Origin: Burkholderiales bacterium
GTDB lineage: Bacteria; Pseudomonadota; Gammaproteobacteria; Burkholderiales; Burkholderiaceae_C
Length of the DNA stretch: 37,094 nt
NCBI GenBank assembly: GCA_947462065.1
Contig: CANHNO010000008.1
Span: 1 to 37,094, forward strand
Reading direction: 5' to 3'
The notes beneath the pieces were generated by a model. The model saw nothing but the letters and a program-made list of their open reading frames with translations, was not told the origin of the DNA and ran no database searches. Shown here piece by piece: positions 8,101 to 15,065 of this stretch; position 1 is the stretch's first letter, and every line of letters begins with the position of its first letter. The position numbers and the translations under genes were made by a program.

Positions 8101-8744
8101 CAGACCCGGGCCTCGTGCGCCTCGAAATCTTCGTTGGTCAGAAACTGCACGGGGTGTGTTGCCACCACCGGCAACTGCAGCGATGCGGCCAGTCGCACCG
8201 CCGCTTGCACCTGGGCTTCCTGGCCCGGCAAGCCGGCACGTTGCAGCTCGAGGTAGAAGCGGTTCGGAAAGAGTTCGGCAAAGCGCTGTGCCAGGCTGCG
8301 CGCGCGCGCCGTGTCGCCAGCCACCAGGGCCTGGCCGACCACGCCCAGCTCGGCGCCTGAGAGCGCGATCAGGCCGCCATTCAGCTCGGTCAAGGCAGCC
8401 CAGGTTGTCCACGGCTGGGCCTGAGTTGCCGGCCCCAGCCAGCAGCGAGTGAGCAACTCACACAGGTTGAGATAGCCGGTGCGGTTCTGCACCAGCAGCA
8501 GCAGCCGCGTCGGCGCGCGGTCGCTGCCTTCAGGCTCCAGCCACACGTCGGCCCCGATCAGCGGTTTGATGCCCTTCGAGCGGGTCGCGCCGTAGAACTT
8601 GATCGCGCCGAACAGGTTGCCCAGATCGGTGATGGCGAGTGCGACTTGCTGGTCGGCAGCCGCCGCCGCGGCCACTTCGTCGATGCGCAAGGTGCCGTCG
8701 ACGACGGAGTATTCAGTGTGGGTACGCAGGTGGACGAAGGTCAT
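5190..8744 (-). CDS. dnaE: DNA polymerase III subunit alpha
   Basis: A 1184-residue replicative polymerase subunit, the expected length for proteobacterial DnaE. The order is an N-terminal PHP domain (starting TFVHLRTHTEYSVVDG), palm and thumb with VGPGRGSGAGS (about 360-370) and the catalytic PDFDID aspartates 403 and 405, the fingers, a clamp-binding motif QGGLF at 934-938, then an OB fold and C-terminal tau-binding region. It synthesises DNA in the replisome with epsilon and the beta clamp. I chose the ATG at 8744 because it gives the canonical family N-terminus; the frame stays open 72 codons further upstream, but that part has no family resemblance. There is no Shine-Dalgarno before this ATG, but a TAGAAT hexamer ends 7 nt upstream. 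Confidence 0.98.
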   Translation of the reverse strand: MTFVHLRTHTEYSVVDGTLRIDEVAAAAAADQQVALAITDLGNLFGAIKFYGATRSKGIKPLIGADVWLEPEGSDRAPTRLLLLVQNRTGYLNLCELLTRCWLGPATQAQPWTTWAALTELNGGLIALSGAELGVVGQALVAGDTARARSLAQRFAELFPNRFYLELQRAGLPGQEAQVQAAVRLAASLQLPVVATHPVQFLTNEDFEAHEARVCVAEGETLTNPRRIKRFNAQQYFKSQAEMEALFADVPSALANSVQIAKRCSLSLVLGKPQLPAFPTPEVDGHRMAPEAFFRHSSHEGLSERLIQLYPDPTKREAERPRYVERLEFEIATILKMGFPGYFLIVADFINWAKAHGCPVGPGRGSGAGSLVAYALKITDLDPLQYNLLFERFLNPDRVSMPDFDIDFCQANRDRVIDYVKDKYGRDAVSQIVTFGTMAAKAALRDIGRVLGMGYGHVDSIAKLVPAPPGKTVTLRRPPNDTDTSVIYARREAPEIEEREQKEEEVAELLALAERVEGIVRNVGMHAGGVLIAPGKITDFCPLYMQPGSDSAVSQFDKDDVESIGLVKFDFLGLATLTILEMAKEFIRARHPDQRDFVLENIALDDPGAYRLMSEGKTVAVFQLESSGMQRMLRDAKPSVFEDVIALVALYRPGPMDLIPSFCARKHGREEVEYPHPLMQGVLEETYGIMVYQEQVMQVAQIVGGYTLGGADLLRRAMGKKKLEEMMKHRAIFAEGAAKNGIAEPKANEIFDLMEKFAGYGFNKSHAAAYALLAYHTAWLKVHYLAEFTAANMSVALDDTDKLKIFHDDAKALGVVFEPPDVNAGGYRFEPITPDAATKQKGERGRVRYGLGAIKGTGQGAIEAIVAARNEGGAFTSLFDFCARVDRARINKRTVEALIKAGAFDRWGQERSALLASVGLAFDYADSQAAHANQGGLFDFDDSHGASTQEPPLVESLTWSIKERLMAEKAALGFYLSGHLFDQSVDEVRQFAKRANADVLDTREPQLLAGIVGDLRMVNGQRGKVAIFKLDDKTEVIEAVASEELVNANRELLKDDELVIVQGKVQPDRFSGGLRLTVQQVWGLAEARCRFGKYLSVHVNGAVPPVAELLRDFPVRHVVTEHGELPQGLSVRLHLHRSAANGEVTGDLDLGEQARFYPSDEALERWRAAAEGRKARVVYEVPAS

Positions 8745-8751
8745 CTGATTG

Positions 8752-8757
8752 ATTCTA
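8752..8757 (-). promoter_or_regulatory. Candidate -10 box of dnaE, placed for a leaderless transcript
   Basis: TAGAAT on the minus strand matches TATAAT at 5 of 6 positions and ends 7 nt before the dnaE ATG, which would put transcription start at or next to the start codon. No convincing -35 box lies at 16-18 bp, so support is moderate to weak. Confidence 0.3.
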
Positions 8758-8894
8758 GAGATCGCCTCTTTGCCTCTCCTGTGCTGGCTCACGAGGGCGT
8801 CAGGCGCGGTGGCCGCATCAAGCAAATCCAGCTGCGCTTCAGCATCGCCCCCCGTTACAAAGGAGGCAGGAGGCCTAGGTGCATCTCCGATTGC

Positions 8895-8910
8895 CAAAGC
8901 CGAGGCTTTG
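8895..8910. promoter_or_regulatory. Perfect palindrome upstream of the tct operon
   Basis: CAAAGCC and GGCTTTG flank a 2-nt centre, a 16-bp inverted repeat lying about 50 bp before the tctC Shine-Dalgarno. Its position suits an operator; as RNA it would form a 6-bp stem with a CGAG loop. No regulator gene is adjacent. Confidence 0.4.
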
Positions 8911-8960
8911 ACGAACGATCCAAGCCACAGCGTAGATCTGCAACAAGCCTTGTCCTTCAA

Positions 8961-8974
8961 AGGAGACGAACATC
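8961..8974 (+). promoter_or_regulatory. Ribosome binding site pointing to an ATC start for tctC
   Basis: AGGAGA (8961-8966) is followed after 5 nt by ATC at 8972-8974. Frame and spacing are right for initiation, but the codon is ATC rather than ATG. The frame upstream is closed by TAG at 8933, and no ATG, GTG or TTG occurs in it before GTG at 8999. Confidence 0.55.
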
Positions 8975-8998
8975 AAATCTCGCATCGCTAGAGCTCTC

Positions 8999-9949
8999 GT
9001 GAGTGCAGCCGTTCTGTCCACTTCACTCCTGGCCAACGCCCAGACCTATCCCGAGAAAACAATCACCGTCATTGTTCCGTTCGCGGCCGGCGGCCCGACC
9101 GATACCGTGGCGCGCCTGATTGCCCAGTCCATGGGCAACACCTTGAAGCAACAGTTGATCATCGAGAACGCAGGCGGCGCCGGCGGCACGATAGGCGCTG
9201 GCCGTGCGGCGAAAGCCGCTCCGGATGGCTACACCCTGCTCCTGCACCACATCGGGCAGTCCACGGCGCCGGCGCTGTACCAAAAACTGAGCTATGACGC
9301 GACCAACAGCTTCGAGCCCATCGGATTGATCACCGACGTTCCGATGATCCTGGTGGCGCGGGAAGACTTTCCCGCCAAAGACCTGAAGGAGCTGCTGGCC
9401 TACGTGAAAGCGAATAAAGACAAGGTCACCTACGCCAACGCCGGCCTCGGCTCAGCGTCGCACCTTTGCGGCATGCTGTTCATGACGTCCATCGAAACCG
9501 ACCTGACCACCGTGCCCTACAAGGGCACCGGCCCTGCCATGAACGACTTGCTGGGCAAGCAAGTGGATTTGATGTGCGACCAAAGCACCAACACCAGCAG
9601 CCAGATCAAAAGCGGCAAGATCAAGGCCTACGGTGTGACCACCAAGACCCGGCTGGGATCATTGCCGCAGATCCCCACGATGAACGAAGCCGGTCTGCCG
9701 GCTTTCGAAGTGGCGGTCTGGCATGGACTCTATGCACCCAAGGGCACGCCCAAGCCCATCATCGACACCCTCAACAAGGCGCTGAAGATTGCCTTGAAGG
9801 ATCCGAGCGTCAAGCAACGCTTTGCAGACTTGGGCACGGAACCCGTTGCTGAAAGCCGCGCCACGCCAGAAGCGCTGCAAGCGCACTTGAAGGCGGAAAT
9901 TGACAAATGGAGCCCCATCATCAAGAAGGCCGGCGTCTACGCGGACTGA
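8999..9949 (+). CDS. tctC: Tripartite tricarboxylate transporter substrate-binding protein (TctC/Bug family)
   Basis: A periplasmic binding protein of 316 residues from the first canonical start (GTG 8999), or 325 from the ATC at 8972. The mature part begins near QTYPEKTITVIVPFAAGG, the hallmark Bug-family first strand and ligand loop; a second family signature is YANAGLGSASHL. It delivers a carboxylate-type ligand to the TctAB membrane pair; the ligand cannot be read from sequence. With the ATC start the signal peptide is complete: basic KSRIAR, hydrophobic core, then LANA before the mature end. With GTG the basic N-region is lost. The Shine-Dalgarno also favours 8972. I keep the canonical start in the coordinates and flag the conflict. 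First gene of a three-gene operon. Confidence 0.9.
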   Translation: MSAAVLSTSLLANAQTYPEKTITVIVPFAAGGPTDTVARLIAQSMGNTLKQQLIIENAGGAGGTIGAGRAAKAAPDGYTLLLHHIGQSTAPALYQKLSYDATNSFEPIGLITDVPMILVAREDFPAKDLKELLAYVKANKDKVTYANAGLGSASHLCGMLFMTSIETDLTTVPYKGTGPAMNDLLGKQVDLMCDQSTNTSSQIKSGKIKAYGVTTKTRLGSLPQIPTMNEAGLPAFEVAVWHGLYAPKGTPKPIIDTLNKALKIALKDPSVKQRFADLGTEPVAESRATPEALQAHLKAEIDKWSPIIKKAGVYAD

Positions 9950-10462
9950 TTGACAGAAAAGAAAAGTCAAATCTCTGATGCATCACGGCGAGCCGAACCT
10001 GTGCCCCACTTGATCAAGCATCCGAAGGATTTCTGGACCGGCGTCATCTTTCTGGTGTTTGGTTTGTCGGCAGTCCTCATCGGCCGTGACTATGTGATGG
10101 GAACCGCAGGCAAGATGGGGCCGGCCTACTTCCCAACGGTGTTGGGAGGGCTCTTGAGCGTGGTTGGCGCCGCTGGCGTTTTTCGCTCGTTCAAGCGTGT
10201 GGGAGAAAAGATCGAGAAATTCCACCTCAAGGAATTGTTCATTGTTCTTGCCGCCGTCGTGCTGTTCGGCGTTCTGATGCGGGGTGCCGGCCTCGCGCCT
10301 GCCGCTGTCGTCTTGATCATGATCAGCGCCTACGCCAGCCCGGCATTCAAGTGGCACGAGGCATTGCTGCTGGCCCTGGGCATGGCGGGTTTTGCAGTGC
10401 TGGTATTTGTCAAGCTACTGGGGCTGCCCTTGCAAGTTTTTGGGCCTTGGCTTCAGTTCTGA
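9950..10462 (+). CDS. tctB: Tripartite tricarboxylate transporter small membrane subunit (TctB family)
   Basis: A 170-residue protein with four hydrophobic segments (about 30-47, 61-83, 99-132 and 140-160), as in TctB, the small membrane subunit of the tripartite tricarboxylate carrier in the inner membrane. The FPTVLGGLL segment after the first membrane helix fits the family. The frame opens with TTG at 9950, immediately after the tctC TGA, which suggests translational coupling. GTG at 10001 (giving MPHLIKHPKDFW) is an alternative start that resembles shorter homologues; neither has a good Shine-Dalgarno. It is followed by tctA after 13 bp. Confidence 0.9.
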   Translation: MTEKKSQISDASRRAEPVPHLIKHPKDFWTGVIFLVFGLSAVLIGRDYVMGTAGKMGPAYFPTVLGGLLSVVGAAGVFRSFKRVGEKIEKFHLKELFIVLAAVVLFGVLMRGAGLAPAAVVLIMISAYASPAFKWHEALLLALGMAGFAVLVFVKLLGLPLQVFGPWLQF

Positions 10463-10475
10463 ACAGGTACACGCA

Positions 10476-11978
10476 GTGGAGATCCTGAACAACCTGAGCC
10501 TGGGACTTGAAACTGCTTTCACTCTGACCAACCTGCTCTATTGCCTGCTTGGCGTTTTTGTGGGTACTGCGGTGGGGGTGCTGCCAGGCTTGGGGCCGGT
10601 TGCCACGATCGCCATGCTGTTGCCGGTCACATTCGGCCTGCCGCCCATCTCGGCGTTGATCATGTTGTCGGGCATCTATTACGGTGCGCAGTACGGGGGC
10701 TCCACCACCGCCATTCTGGTCAATTTGCCCGGGGAATCATCCTCGGTGGTCACCGCGATCGACGGCTACCAGATGGCGCGTAACGGGTACGCTGGCAAGG
10801 CACTTGCCACGGCCGCCCTGGGTTCGTTTTTCGCGGGCACGGTGGCAACGATCCTGTTGGCGCTGTTTGCGCCGCCACTGGCTGACCTCGCATTGAAGTT
10901 CGGGCCTGCAGAGTACTTTTCGCTGATGGTGCTGGGCCTGGTGGCCTCGGTGGTGCTGGCCAGTGGCTCGCTCTTGAACGCAATCGGCATGGTCCTGCTG
11001 GGCCTGTTGCTGGGCTTGGCGGGCACGGACGTGAACTCGGGCGTGGCCCGTTACACCTTCGACCTGCCGGAACTCGCCGAGGGCATCAACTTCGTGATCG
11101 TGGCGATGGGGATGTTCGGCATTGGTGAAATCGTGCGCAATCTTGAGCACGACCAGACCCGAAATCTGCTGATGAAAAAAGTCTCCGGGCTGATGCTCAG
11201 CAAGGACGATTTCAAGCGGATCCTGGCGCCGGTTTTGCGCGGCACCTTCTTGGGTTCGGCGCTCGGCATCCTCCCGGGCGGTGGCGCCATGCTGGCCTCG
11301 TTTGCGGCCTACTCGATCGAGAAAAAGATCTCCAAGAATTCGGCGCAGTTCGGCAAGGGGGCGATCGAGGGCGTCGCAGCGCCCGAGTCCGCCAACAACG
11401 CTGGCGCGCAGACCTCATTCATTCCGATGCTGACGCTGGGCATTCCGTCCAACCCCGTGATGGCCTTGATGATTGGCGCCATGATCATCCAGGGCATTCA
11501 GCCAGGCCCCGCCGTGATGACAGAGCAGCCCGCGCTGTTCTGGGGGCTGATTGCATCCATGTGGATCGGCAACTTCTTTCTCGTGGTGCTCAACCTGCCC
11601 TTGATCGGCCTGTGGGTCAAGATGATCATGGTGCCTTACCACCGGCTGTATCCGGCCATTCTCATGTTCTGTGCGATTGGTGTTTTCAGCCTGAACAGCA
11701 GTCAGTTCGACATCTATCTGATGGCACTGTTCGGCTTGCTTGGCTATGCATTCGCCAAGCTGAACTGCGAGCCTGCGCCGATGCTCCTGGGTTTCATCAT
11801 CGGGCCGATGATGGAGGAGTACCTGCGCAGGGCGTTGATCCTTTCGAAGAGCGACCCGATGGTGTTCGTGCAGCGTCCGATCAGTGCCGCCATGCTGGCG
11901 ATGGCCGCCTTGGCGTTGTTCGTCGTGCTGAGCCCGGCGATGCAGAAGAAGCGCGAGGAAGCGTTTCACGAGGACTGA
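10476..11978 (+). CDS. tctA: Tripartite tricarboxylate transporter large membrane subunit (TctA family)
   Basis: A 500-residue, strongly hydrophobic protein with about a dozen transmembrane segments. The family signatures GVLPGLGPVATIAMLLP near the N-terminus, YYGAQYGGSTTAILVNLPGE, and PGGGAMLASFAAYSIEKK near residue 275 are all present. TctA is the ion-coupled permease that works with TctB and the periplasmic TctC. I chose GTG at 10476 because MEILNNLSLGL is the usual family N-terminus; an in-frame ATG at 10392 would add a segment overlapping tctB with no family likeness. The operon ends here. No TctD/TctE-type two-component regulator is adjacent. Confidence 0.96.
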   Translation: MEILNNLSLGLETAFTLTNLLYCLLGVFVGTAVGVLPGLGPVATIAMLLPVTFGLPPISALIMLSGIYYGAQYGGSTTAILVNLPGESSSVVTAIDGYQMARNGYAGKALATAALGSFFAGTVATILLALFAPPLADLALKFGPAEYFSLMVLGLVASVVLASGSLLNAIGMVLLGLLLGLAGTDVNSGVARYTFDLPELAEGINFVIVAMGMFGIGEIVRNLEHDQTRNLLMKKVSGLMLSKDDFKRILAPVLRGTFLGSALGILPGGGAMLASFAAYSIEKKISKNSAQFGKGAIEGVAAPESANNAGAQTSFIPMLTLGIPSNPVMALMIGAMIIQGIQPGPAVMTEQPALFWGLIASMWIGNFFLVVLNLPLIGLWVKMIMVPYHRLYPAILMFCAIGVFSLNSSQFDIYLMALFGLLGYAFAKLNCEPAPMLLGFIIGPMMEEYLRRALILSKSDPMVFVQRPISAAMLAMAALALFVVLSPAMQKKREEAFHED

Positions 11979-12117
11979 CAGCCGATGGAAGGTGTCTGAC
12001 AGCCTGCTCAGCCCGCTCGGCTCTGTTCAAGGCTTCTAGCGCCCAGGAAAATTCCTGCCCGTCGCGCGCGCAAGATTGCTTCGACCATCGAGCATCAGCG
12101 TCCGTAAACTGCGCGCT

Positions 12118-14214
12118 GTGACTCAAATTCTCAACATCTCCGCCTACCGCTTCGTCGTGCTTGACGACATGCATTCGCTGCGCGAGCAGATTCAGGCGCA
12201 GGCGGCAGCGCGGCATCTGAAAGGCACGGTGCTGCTGGCCGAAGAAGGCATCAACCTGTTCCTGGCCGGGCCGCCGGAAGCAGTGCGCGGTTTCGTCGGC
12301 TGGCTGCGCGAAGACGCGCGATTCGCCTCGCTCGAAGTGAAGGAAAGCCCGTCGCTCACCGTGCCGTTCGGCAAGCTGCTGGTAAAAGTGAAACGCGAAA
12401 TCATCCGGATGAACCACCCGGCGATCCGCCCGCAGGCCGAGCGCGCACCGGCGGTCAGTGCGCAGACGCTGGCACGCTGGCTGGATCAAGGCCACGACGA
12501 CGACGGACGCGAGGTTGTCACGCTGGACACCCGCAATGCCTTCGAGGTCGACGCGGGGCGATTTCGCGGCGCGATCGACTGGCGCATCGACAAATTCAGC
12601 GATTTCCCAACGGCCGTGCTGGCGCACCGCGACGAGTTGCGCGGCAAGACGGTGGTGAGTTATTGCACCGGCGGCATCCGCTGCGAGAAGGCGGCGCTGT
12701 TCATGGCGGACGCCGGTGTCGATCGGGTGATGCAGCTCGACGGCGGCATCCTCAAGTACTTCGAGGAGACCGGCGGCACGCACTTCGACGGCCATTGCTT
12801 CGTGTTCGACGCGCGGCGCGAAGTGAGCAGCGATTTGCAACCTGCATCAACCGCATCCACGGCCGAAAGCCCGCTGAGTGCGCTGGCGCAGCAGTACTCC
12901 GCGGTACGTGGCACCACGACGCGTTTGGCCGAGCCGCTTTCCGACGAGGATTGCCAGGTGCAGTCGATGCCCGACGCCAGCCCGACCAAATGGCATCTGG
13001 CGCATCTGACCTGGTTCTTCGAGACCTTTGTCCTCGAGCGCCATGAGTACGCGTTCAAGGCCTTCGATCCGCACTTCCGCGTGTTGTTCAACAGCTATTA
13101 CCAGGGCGTCGGTGAGCAGCATCCTCGGGCGCAACGCGGGCTGCTCAGCCGGCCCAGCATGGCCACCGTCAAGCGCTACCGGGCGAACGTCGACGAGCGC
13201 ATGCAGGCATTGCTGGCGCGATCGGAAACGAGCACCGACGAAGGCAGCGCGTTGCGCGCGCTAATCACCCTTGGCCTGCACCACGAACAGCAGCACCAGG
13301 AGTTGCTGCTGACCGACATCAAGCATGCGCTGTCGCTCAGTGCGAGCAGCGCCGCTGATGCGGCCAACCCGTTTCACGACCACAGCGCTTACGCCAAGCG
13401 CTGGCCGATTGGCGCGGTGCAGGCGCAGGCGCTGCGCTGGCTCGCGTACGACGGTGGTTTGTTCGATCTGGGTCACGACCCCGCACTCGACGGCATGTTC
13501 TGCTTCGACAACGAGACGCCCCGTCACCGCACCTACACCGCGCCGTTCGAGCTGGCGTCGCGTCCGGTCAACCACGGCGAGTGGCTGGCCTTCATCGATG
13601 ACGGCGGCTACCGGCGGCCAGAGCTGTGGCTGTCCATGGGCTGGTCGTGGGTGAATGACGGTCCGGGTGGCCGGCCTCGCCGTGCGCCTCTGTACTGGCA
13701 ACCACGCGAGCCCGGACACGGCGGCGCCTGGTTCACGCACACCTTGCAAGGCAAGGTCGAGATCGACCCGCACACTCCGATGTGCCACCTGAGCTATTTC
13801 GAGGCAGATGCCTATGCACGCTGGGCGGGTGCCCGCCTGCCAACCGAAGCCGAGTGGGAGTTCGCGGCGCGGCGTCTTGCCCCGCTCGCGATGCAGCGTG
13901 CCAACTTTGCCGATTGCGGCGCCTTCCACCCACTGCCACCCAGCATCGCCGCGAACGACGATCCGTTGCAGATGTTCGGCGACGTGTGGGAATGGACGCA
14001 GTCGAGCTACAGCGCCTATCCGGGCTACCGACCCCTGCCGGGCGCCGTCGGCGAATACAACGGCAAGTTCATGTGCAACCAGTTCGTGCTGCGCGGCGGT
14101 TCATGCGCCACGCCGGCGGGCCATGTGCGCGCCAGCTACCGTAACTTCTTCCCGCCCGAGGCGCAGTGGCAGTTCAGCGGACTGCGGCTGGCGCGTGACA
14201 TCAGCAGCGGCTGA
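12118..14214 (+). CDS. trhO/egtB: Fusion: TrhO-type tRNA uridine hydroxylase (rhodanese) + EgtB-type ergothioneine sulfoxide synthase
   Basis: One uninterrupted 698-codon frame. Residues 1-235 match TrhO (YceA): N-terminal domain with KGTVLLAEEGIN, the MNHP segment, then a rhodanese domain with the active-site loop YCTGGIRCEK (Cys183, Cys189). TrhO makes 5-hydroxyuridine at tRNA position 34. The match stops after HCFVFDARREV, so the C-terminal cysteine-containing part of longer TrhO proteins is missing. A short Ser/Thr/Ala linker (236-252) leads into a full EgtB: DinB-like domain with KWHLAH (His296) and HHEQQH (His389, His393), the probable iron triad, then a SUMF1/FGE-like domain with RLPTEAEWEFAARR, GDVWEWT and VLRGGSC. 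EgtB joins trimethylhistidine to a thiol with O2. The GTG start has no Shine-Dalgarno; a TAAACT hexamer ends 7 nt upstream. No egtD is nearby. Confidence 0.93.
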   Translation: MTQILNISAYRFVVLDDMHSLREQIQAQAAARHLKGTVLLAEEGINLFLAGPPEAVRGFVGWLREDARFASLEVKESPSLTVPFGKLLVKVKREIIRMNHPAIRPQAERAPAVSAQTLARWLDQGHDDDGREVVTLDTRNAFEVDAGRFRGAIDWRIDKFSDFPTAVLAHRDELRGKTVVSYCTGGIRCEKAALFMADAGVDRVMQLDGGILKYFEETGGTHFDGHCFVFDARREVSSDLQPASTASTAESPLSALAQQYSAVRGTTTRLAEPLSDEDCQVQSMPDASPTKWHLAHLTWFFETFVLERHEYAFKAFDPHFRVLFNSYYQGVGEQHPRAQRGLLSRPSMATVKRYRANVDERMQALLARSETSTDEGSALRALITLGLHHEQQHQELLLTDIKHALSLSASSAADAANPFHDHSAYAKRWPIGAVQAQALRWLAYDGGLFDLGHDPALDGMFCFDNETPRHRTYTAPFELASRPVNHGEWLAFIDDGGYRRPELWLSMGWSWVNDGPGGRPRRAPLYWQPREPGHGGAWFTHTLQGKVEIDPHTPMCHLSYFEADAYARWAGARLPTEAEWEFAARRLAPLAMQRANFADCGAFHPLPPSIAANDDPLQMFGDVWEWTQSSYSAYPGYRPLPGAVGEYNGKFMCNQFVLRGGSCATPAGHVRASYRNFFPPEAQWQFSGLRLARDISSG

Positions 14215-14227
14215 AGTCGCACGTCAC

Positions 14228-14250
14228 GCGCACCTCGCGGTAGGTCGCGC
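14228..14250. terminator. Hairpin between convergent trhO-egtB and pirin genes
   Basis: GCGCACCT and AGGTcGCGC pair with one bulged base around a 6-nt loop in the 36-bp gap between two convergent stops. Its place suits a shared terminator, but no U-tract follows on either side. Confidence 0.35.
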
Positions 14251-14952
14251 TCAGGCCGCCAGGTCGAAAACCAGCACCTCGGCGTCCTGCCCATCGGTCA
14301 GCACGAGCTGGCTTTCGCTACTGAGCTTGGCCGCGTCGCCACCGGCCAGCACCTGACCGTTGACGCTCAGCTGGCCGCGCACGATGTGCACATAGGCCTT
14401 GCGTTGCGGGTCGAGCGGCAGTTCCGCACGCTCACCGGCGTCGAACAGCCCCGCGCGGATCGAGGCGTCGGCATGGATCGTCACAGAGCCGTCGCGCCCA
14501 TCGGGACTCGCGATCAGTCGCAGGCGACCGCGCTTGTCCGCCACGTCGAACTGCTTCTGCTCGTAGCTGGGCTCGATGCCCTGGGCGCGAGGCAGGATCC
14601 AGATCTGCAGCAGGTGGGTAGTAGCGTCCGGAGCATGGTTGAACTCGCTGTGCTGCACACCGCGGCCGGCGCTCATGCGCTGCACGTCGCCGGGCAGGAT
14701 CACTGCGCCGGTGCCCAGGCTGTCCTTGTGGGCCAGCGCACCGCTGAGCACATAGGTCACGATCTCCATGTCGCGGTGACCGTGCGTGCCGAAGCCGGTG
14801 CCTGGCGCGACGTGGTCATCGTTGATGACCCTCAGATTGCCGAAGCCCATGTGCTCAGGGTCGCGGTAGTCGGCGAACGAGAAACTGTGATGACTCTGGA
14901 GCCAACCGTGATCGGCATGCCCACGGTCCTGGCCTTTCCGAAGTGTGAGCAT
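14251..14952 (-). CDS. Pirin family protein (quercetin 2,3-dioxygenase-like bicupin)
   Basis: A 233-residue bicupin. The pirin signature is complete: HGWLQSHHSFSFADY, GTHGHRDMEIVTYVLSG and SAGRGVQHSEFN, giving metal ligands His57, His59, His101 and Glu103. Bacterial pirins such as YhhW bind iron or other metals and some oxidise flavonols, but the physiological role is often unknown. The ATG at 14952 has a consensus AGGAGG 5 nt upstream; a possible in-frame start 12 codons earlier lacks this. It is divergent from a LysR-type gene across 113 bp, an arrangement in which the regulator commonly controls the pirin gene. Confidence 0.95.
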   Translation of the reverse strand: MLTLRKGQDRGHADHGWLQSHHSFSFADYRDPEHMGFGNLRVINDDHVAPGTGFGTHGHRDMEIVTYVLSGALAHKDSLGTGAVILPGDVQRMSAGRGVQHSEFNHAPDATTHLLQIWILPRAQGIEPSYEQKQFDVADKRGRLRLIASPDGRDGSVTIHADASIRAGLFDAGERAELPLDPQRKAYVHIVRGQLSVNGQVLAGGDAAKLSSESQLVLTDGQDAEVLVFDLAA

Positions 14953-15004
14953 GGGAACCTCCTGCGTGAGGCCCCACTCTAGGAGCATGGAGTCCCAGCA
15001 ACGT

Positions 15005-15031
15005 GCAAACGGACTTGAAGCAAACGTTCAA
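15005..15031. promoter_or_regulatory. Candidate LysR operator in the pirin/LysR divergent promoter
   Basis: The 113-bp gap contains an inverted repeat TTGAA-N7-TTCAA (15015-15031) overlapping a direct repeat of GCAAACG (15005-15011 and 15020-15026). Dyad symmetry of this size near the middle of a divergent promoter is typical for LysR-type binding, although the strict T-N11-A core is not present. Confidence 0.4.
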
Positions 15032-15065
15032 ATAACATGAAGCTCCTTGAATTCGCCGGCCGACC

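Noticed and set aside
6972-8360. Plus-strand open frame of 462 codons inside dnaE
   Set aside because: Lies wholly opposite conserved DnaE polymerase motifs; composition typical of an antisense shadow.
8861-8880. Ribosome binding site AGGAGGCAGGAGG for an extra small gene
   Set aside because: No start codon with a worthwhile frame follows at proper spacing; probably a chance purine-rich stretch.
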